Of a DNA stretch of 64,000 nt, positions 58,218 to 64,000 are shown one piece after another; position 1 is the first letter of the stretch, and each line of letters opens with the position of its first letter. Below the pieces are notes generated by a model. That model was not told the origin of the DNA. It made no database searches and saw only the letters and a list, made by a program, of their open reading frames with translations. The position numbers and the translations under genes are program-made. The stretch comes from Rheum nobile (taxonomy: Eukaryota > Streptophyta > Magnoliopsida > Caryophyllales > Polygonaceae): assembly GCA_027886185.1 (NCBI GenBank), contig WOAB01000093.1, positions 1,922,001 through 1,986,000 on the forward strand, written 5' to 3'.

Positions 58218-61059
58218 TGAAAAACCCCAATATATATAAATGGCAAAATGGTAAATTAAATTTTTGGGACTTTATTAAAGCTGGAAATGGGTAAATTGAA
58301 GGAAAAAACCCCCCCTTTTTGTCTTCGTTCTTCTCTGGGCAACAACTGAAGAACTCGTGCTCCCTCCCCATCACCTTCTTCGATTCAGCCTCCTTCCGCC
58401 GATGAGATAGATCGGGAGCCGAGTTGCTGTTGTTGAGCTGTGCGACCAGCTGTGCGGAGTCGCTGCTGCGCGTGGGTGTTGTTGGCTTCTGCGTTGCAGT
58501 GCTGTTCGCTACGCCCTGCTAGTTGCCGCTGCAAATTCCGGCGACAAGAGGGAGTAATTTCGGTGGCTACAGAGTGTTGACGACAAGGTAAGATGAGGTT
58601 CTTTGATTGGGTTTGTTTGGGGTTCAGAAACTTGGCTGAATGTTGTATATGGCGGATTGCTGTTATAGGTGGACTGATGTGGAGAATGGCATGTATGGTT
58701 CTTAACCGTGAAGTGTTGGCTGAATTCGGTTAGGACCTGTGCAGCAAAGCTTTGATTTGGAAGTAATTAGGTGGAATTGTTGGGGTTTGCTAGTTTAGAA
58801 ATTTGAGGTATGATTCTATGGTTTAAAATTGGGGGTTTATTAGTTGTGACTTGGTATGAGTTAATTAATGCCAGAGATTTGCTCGGATTGATTTCGCAGG
58901 TTCGTTCGAGTTGGTTGGAGGTCTCTGAGGTCGTGGTTGTCGAGTTTGAGGCAAGATGATTCTTGCTAACCCTTCGTTTATTTTTATAAAATTACTTTTC
59001 TTCCTATCTTGATTCAGTAATTGATTTTATCCTTGTCTGATTATGTTAATTTGGATTATCTATTGTGGAGTTACTTGGTTGAATGTGTGTGTGTTAGTAT
59101 TTGTCTCGTGTTGTGTTTGATTAAATGTTGACGTGGTAGTCAATTGTGACTAATAGTGATTAATTGTGATTGTTTGAAAGTGTGTGAATACGTGTGTGTG
59201 TGTGTGTATGCGTGTGTTAGTATTTGTCATGTGTTGTGTTTGATTAAATGTTGATGTGATAGTCAATTGTGACTAATTGTGATTGATGTTGATTAAGTGA
59301 TTGTTGTTGGTTGATGGTGGAGCCGGGGTGAGGGTGTGACCTCATCCGACCACGTGAGGGTATGACCCCGCGTTGGTAAAGGCTATGGTTGGATGGTGAA
59401 ACTCCCATCCGGAAGAGTGTTGATTCAGGGCCTCGGAGGGTGTGACCTCCGATGGTCGGTAGGCCAGAGTGATGAAAGCCTCACTCAATCACGTAGGGGG
59501 AATGCCGATGGTGGTTAGGGCCAGGAACTCGGATGGTATGCGACCCATCCGCCTATCCGGATAGAGAGGAAGAATTGTCTCACCCGATGATGTGGTGGTG
59601 AGACGAAGGAGATATTATGTGTTAAATGTTGGTTGCGTACCTGATTAAGTGGTATTGACAGTTGTGTGTGTTGGATTGTGTGTGAATTGACATCTGTGTG
59701 TGTTGACAGTTGTGTGTGTTAGACTGTGGGTGTTGACATGTGTGTGTGTGTGCAGTTGTGTGTATTGACAGTTGTGTGTGTTGGTAGTTGTGTGTTGGAT
59801 TGTGTGTGTGGACATGTGTGTGTGTTGACTCTTGTGTGTGTTGGCAGTTATGTGTTGGATTGTGTGTGTGGGTGGTTGTGTGCTCGGTTATGGGTTGTGT
59901 GATTGATTATTGGTTGTGTGCTTAGTTAATGGTTTTGTTTGCGGATATGGGTGGGGTGTTTGATTATTGGTTTTGTGTTAGACTTTGGTTGTCGGTTGGT
60001 TGTAGTTAGTAGTGGTTTGTTGATTGTTGTTAGTGGCGGTTGTGGGCTATTGTTGTCCATTGGTAGTGGTTGTTGGATCTTGGTGTGAATTGTTTGAGAA
60101 GGTTGGTTATGTTGATTGATTATGAAGGTTGGTTTCTCATTTTGAGGGTGTGGGTCAATATGGGTTGGGTTGAGGTGTATGGGTTGCGGCCCAGGTGGCA
60201 CCAGAAGGATGGCTGGCCTGGGTCGTTATATTTGTATAAGGTAATGATTGTCTCGTTGGTGCTTATGTGTTCGTTGATGCGAAGATTAGTTGGATGTGTT
60301 AGTACAGTAGTGAGTTTTGTAAGTGGTTAGTCGTGGTTACGTGTTAGTAGTAATATATGTGTATAGGTTCGTAGGATTGATAATTGAGGTATTAGTAATA
60401 GAGAAAAGTTGGATTGGATCTTTTTAGTCGTCTACTTGTGGTAAGATTGAGGTTGGATTAAGTGATGTTAGTATATTGAAGAGTTGGATAAGAGGGGTAA
60501 TGAATGGTTACATGATAGTGTGTGTTTATGTTTGATGTGTGGTTGATATTGGTTGATTGGTGTGATAATGATAGTAATATAATGATATATATATATATAT
60601 ATATATATATGGTGTGGCATGTTGTTGTTTGGTATTATTTGATTATTGTGATAATTCTCTGGTTTTAAACTGTTTTGGCTTAAGGAGTCTTGCCAGTCTT
60701 GATGGAAGACTGACCAACTTCGGTTTACGTGTCGCGGTTGGCTGGGATATCGGGTCCCCCAGTCAATTTGGCTTTGTAGGTTTGCAGCAACAAGCAGGTT
60801 CTGGATCACAGATGTGTCTTCACAGTTAAAGATTTAGTTTGCATCAGATTTGAAAATGTTGTATTCGCTTCCGTTGTTTTGGATATAAATTGATGCTTTA
60901 AACTGATGACATGTTTAAGTGTTGTTTCAAACTTGAACATGAATTTTCAGGTTGATAACTTTTGTGTATTTGGAATAGTTTGGATTTCTTTTCTTTTAAA
61001 ACCGCCTTATAGTCCTTCGGGACTATGGCACTGTAGCACCTCTGGCCCGGGGTGTTACA
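58218..61059 (+). repeat. 3' LTR of the decayed Tekay-like element
   Basis: Collinear with 53,472-56,285. The (AT)n run is expanded here (about 60,583-60,611) relative to the other LTR (about 55,823-55,837). Confidence 0.95.
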
Positions 61060-62700
61060 GCGGGCCTCTCGTGATCTCAGTTATCGCTTCGTACCGGATC
61101 GCCTTCATTTGGTTATCGAAGTTGGCAACATTGTTTCTCAGGCTCTCGACCTCCGAAAGGAGCCTGGAGCACTTCTGACCCAGGCGGGAAAACTACCTCT
61201 TGGCCTTCTCAGCCCAACGATTAGCAGCCTCGCCCTCTCCTTCACGACCTCTATTCCCGTGGACACTTCAGAGAGTTGATGGTTAAGTAGGGTGACCCCT
61301 TGCTCCGCTTCCTCAGCTCTCCGCCTAACCTGGTAGGCTTGTTCCTCAGCTTGCCGCACACGCTCCTCAGCTTGTCGTGCATGCTCCTCAACTTGTCACA
61401 CTTGCTCCTCAGCATGCCGCGCCCGCGCTTCCGCCTGCCTCTCGGCGTCCCGCGATGCCTAGGCACGTTGGTTCTGCGACCCGAGCATGAGTCCCGCCTA
61501 TGAGGAAATCGAAAGCAAGGGATCGGTTACTCCTGTAATGTCCAACGCACCACCTGACAAAGGAGAAGAAAGAAATGCACCGTTAACCATGAAGCATCCA
61601 ACACCGAATTGATGCCCTCATCCGAGAGGGCTAGCTCCCTCACGTAAGCCCCTCTCATAGGGAAGCCAACAAGAGTATCGAGAACGTTGGCCACCTCGCG
61701 GACATGAAGCACTAGAAGGGTCAGCAACCTGCCCAACACCGAAGCCGGGCCCCGCGGGTCGTGAGAACCAGCTTCCCCTCCCCCCGGCGGAGTGTCCTTA
61801 AGTGATACAATCTGTAGGGGCGGCGTCGATGGTCCGGCGACACACACCTTCCCTGTAGCCCCCGCGGCCATAATCCCCCCCGGAGTCGTCGCCATAAGCT
61901 GTGGGTCTTGCATGTCCGGCCACGTCTGCTCTGTGACACGATCACCAACTCCCTCTTCATACCTTAGGCTGAAGCTCAACCCCGCTCCTAAATCGGCATG
62001 TTGGCTGGGCCCTTCTCCAAAGCCCCCGCCGGACTCACCAACGCTCTCGAAATCCTCCGGGTCCATCCTACCACCTGTAAGGCAAAAATGAAAGAAAGGC
62101 GCGAGGAGTCAAAACACCGAAAGGAAGGAAAAAGGGTACATCGACTAGCCATCACCGGGGTCACGGCGCAACATGGGGGCTCTTACCCATTCGCCGACCA
62201 TCAGGATTAGCATGCGAACCGAGCAAACCGCAACGGTCATTCTCTCGAACGTCAAGAAGTCGGTACACTTAACCAACTCCTTAGAAGGGCCCATGAATTG
62301 ATCAGCGAACCCTTTCCAAATGTTCGTGGGCAAAGCGTTTAAGCACTTCAGCTGAGACCCCTTCGTGGGGACGTTTGTCACGCCAAGGCTCTCAATGTCA
62401 TCGCACACGACTAGGAACCACTTCGACTCCCAACCCTTGACCTTGGAAGGGAGAACCATCGTGTTGTCCGCCTTCACCTTCAAAGTGAAGTAGCCAGGCT
62501 TGAAGGTCCGGGCCGAGAACAGGGTAACGAATCGCAAGAAAGTAGAACGAACCCCCATCTCATGACACCTCACTAGGAAGACGAATATCCACCTCCACGC
62601 GTTCGGATGCAGCTGGATCGGTGCAACCCCCAAGCCCCTCGGCAACTCGAACACTAGGCTGTGGGCCAGATAGCACAAGTCGGTCTTTAGGGCCTCCATA
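61060..62700 (-). pseudogene. Tat antisense ORF, 5' part (plant transposon protein-like)
   Basis: The minus-strand frame starts at ATG 62,700 (MEALKTDLCYLAHSLVFELP). GVAPIQLHPNAWRWIFVFLV and GWESKWFLV resemble the plant 'putative gypsy-type transposon' domain found with Tat elements. Splice signals support several exons: donor CCCCG|GTGATGG near 62,155, acceptor CTTACAG|GTGGTAGG near 62,075, then an exon with MDPEDFESVGESGGG, and acceptor CCTCATAG|GCGGGAC near 61,492. The next exon encodes heptad-like repeats (RQAEERVRQAEEQAYQVRRR) predicting a coiled coil, with stops inside. At 61,060 the gene is cut by the 53,472-61,059 insertion and continues at 53,471. The function in the element is unknown. 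Confidence 0.7.
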
Positions 62701-62702
62701 TT

Positions 62703-63745
62703 GGTGGAGAAACGTACATGAATAAAAGTATATTGAAACCTCATGATCCAAACGAATTTATTGCCATGTAACCCTGATTACTCGAAAACGTTTATTACTA
62801 GAGTCAAATGCAGATTTAAAAAAAAATACTGTTCACTTGGTTGCGCCCACAAAAAAGAAAAGAAAATATTACTTTAAAAAAAAATCATGCGCAAGAATAT
62901 TCGCCTTTTCGCACTACAATCTTCTACGCAAGAATATTGCGTAGAAGATATAACTATAAGATATAACCATACTATAACTATAAGATATAACCAAATTGGA
63001 TATAACTATAAGATATAACTATAAGATATAATCATAGTATATAACTATATGATACAACCATAGTATATAACTTATATACTATGATTATATCTTATAGTTA
63101 TATCCAATTTGGTTATATTCTATAGTTATATAACTATATGATATAACCAAATTGGATATAACTATAAGGTATAATCATAGTATATAACTATATAATATAA
63201 CCATAGTATATAACTATATGATATAATCTAGGATATAACCATAGTATATAAGTATGGAATATAACCATAAGACATAACCAAATTGGATATAACTATAAGA
63301 TATAACCATAGTTATATGTGAATTTCGAGAATAATAATAACAAACAGTTAATATCAAACAAATTGGTGGAGAAATGTACATGAATAAAAGTATATTGAAA
63401 CCTCATTATACAAACAAATTTATTGTCATGTAACCTTGATTACTTGATAACATCTATTACTAGATCAAATGCAGATTTAAAAAAATATGTTATTCACTTT
63501 GTTGCGTCCATTTTTTTTTTTTTTTCTGCGTCAGGATCTGGCGTATAAGCCAAATTTTCAAAAAAAAACTCAAACTCCCATATCTTCAACAATCATATTT
63601 TAGCTTTACGCAGGTATCTTGCGTACGCAAAATACCTGCATAGGAAAATTTTCTCCTCTACGCAGAAATCTTGCGTACGCAGGATTTCTGCGTAGAGATT
63701 TGTAGTGCGAATGGGCGAAAAACGTAGTGTATATAGTAGCTGTTC
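62703..63745. repeat. Dispersed palindrome/minisatellite repeat (right copy)
   Basis: Three blocks. 62,703-62,948 is part of the unit, ending in a 29-bp hairpin at 62,920-62,948. 62,948-63,310 is an AT minisatellite of the 11,936-13,580 family, with both orientations present. 63,310-63,745 is a full unit with near-palindromes at 63,607-63,642 and 63,658-63,695, both centred on GCGTACGC. The text GATTTGTAGTGCGAATGGGCG near 63,695 recurs inverted near 62,900, so the blocks form an inverted arrangement. Confidence 0.85.
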
Positions 63746-64000
63746 TGATTAACTATGTGATGTTAAATTTGAATTCTGATCGTTCGATAATGGCATTATA
63801 GCCATTGTACCAAGGAAAGCAAATAGGACAATATTTCCTTTCCTTTTTATCTTGTCGGGTGGTAAGATATCCATTTTGATCCTTTTTTTATAGGCCTCAT
63901 AATGTTGATCTATTGTAAAAGAGGTAATCACGGTCGATTAAATTCGAATCATAAAACGTACTATTAACACATACGACCTTTCAAGGGAACATATACTAGT
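63746..64000. other. Window edge, no supported feature
   Basis: AT-rich sequence without a recognisable frame or repeat. Confidence 0.4.

Larger units (their letters stand above)
53472..61059 (+). mobile_element. Decayed Tekay/Del-like retrotransposon with large LTRs and shortened interior
   Basis: LTRs 53,472-56,285 (2,814 bp) and 58,218-61,059 (2,842 bp) enclose only 1.93 kb. Flanking 5-mers are GTGGG (53,467-53,471) and GCGGG (61,060-61,064), a TSD with one C/T change. The PBS is of the initiator-Met type. The interior keeps pieces of RT, RNase H and the integrase start; gag, protease and the integrase core are gone. Confidence 0.9.
23568..62702 (+). mobile_element. Tat-lineage Ty3/gypsy retrotransposon, decayed and split by two insertions
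   Basis: The element is in three parts: 23,568-28,595, 50,354-53,471 and 61,060-62,702, about 9.9 kb when joined. In order it has a 5' LTR, a primer-binding site, gag, aspartic protease, RT, RNase H, a second RNase H-like domain, integrase ends, a repeat-rich 3' region and an antisense ORF. The second RNase H and an antisense ORF downstream of integrase are traits of the Tat lineage. The 3' LTR is missing: at 62,702 the sequence changes abruptly to the palindrome repeat family. Frames carry several stops and shifts, so it is inactive and is the oldest layer of the nest. Confidence 0.85.

Overview
The window is nuclear DNA of a flowering plant. Coding genes are split by GT-AG introns, intergenic DNA is AT-rich, and more than half of the sequence is nested plant LTR retrotransposons. 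One MADS-box gene ends in a euAP1-type tail (...CHLGCFET). That motif belongs to the core-eudicot AP1 clade, so a core eudicot is the best call. I cannot name the species.

Layout, gene-rich half (1-23,567): a small transposon carrying a broken AP2/ERF (DREB-type) fragment (455-1,376); a complete three-exon universal-stress-protein-like gene on the minus strand (3,754-5,066); a complete eight-exon AP1/SQUAMOSA gene on the minus strand (6,559-9,100); an 8.9-kb spacer with MITEs, a large inverted AT-rich minisatellite, a palindrome-bearing repeat and a 5'-truncated LINE with a 13-bp target-site duplication; then a complete eight-exon SEPALLATA gene on the minus strand (17,972-20,976). SEP and SQUA lie head-to-tail on one strand, the arrangement known from tomato MADS-RIN/MACROCALYX. 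Their products are expected to work together in MADS tetramers that set floral meristem and perianth identity.

Layout, repeat half (23,568-62,702): a four-level transposon nest that can be unpicked from LTR ends and target-site duplications. (1) A decayed Tat-lineage Ty3/gypsy element (plus strand) has a 5' LTR, gag, protease, RT, two RNase H domains, split integrase remnants and a multi-exon antisense ORF. (2) An Athila-lineage element (minus strand, 28,596-50,353) sits in its integrase zinc-finger region; this element has lost its RT to integrase core. (3) The Athila 3' LTR is interrupted by a Pack-MULE (28,755-29,962, 9-bp TSD) carrying a VQ-protein fragment and a second gene piece, and by a Tekay/Del chromovirus (31,010-43,958, TSD GGTTT) with an intact pol frame. 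(4) The antisense ORF of the Tat element is interrupted by a second, mostly emptied Tekay/Del-like element (53,472-61,059).

The least familiar things here are: an extra ORF with an acylation-type N terminus between the primer-binding site and gag of the intact Tekay element; an in-frame tandem duplication of its gag; the gene-capturing elements; and a dispersed repeat family built on palindromes centred on GCGTACGC. All calls come from reading the sequence; no database search was possible.
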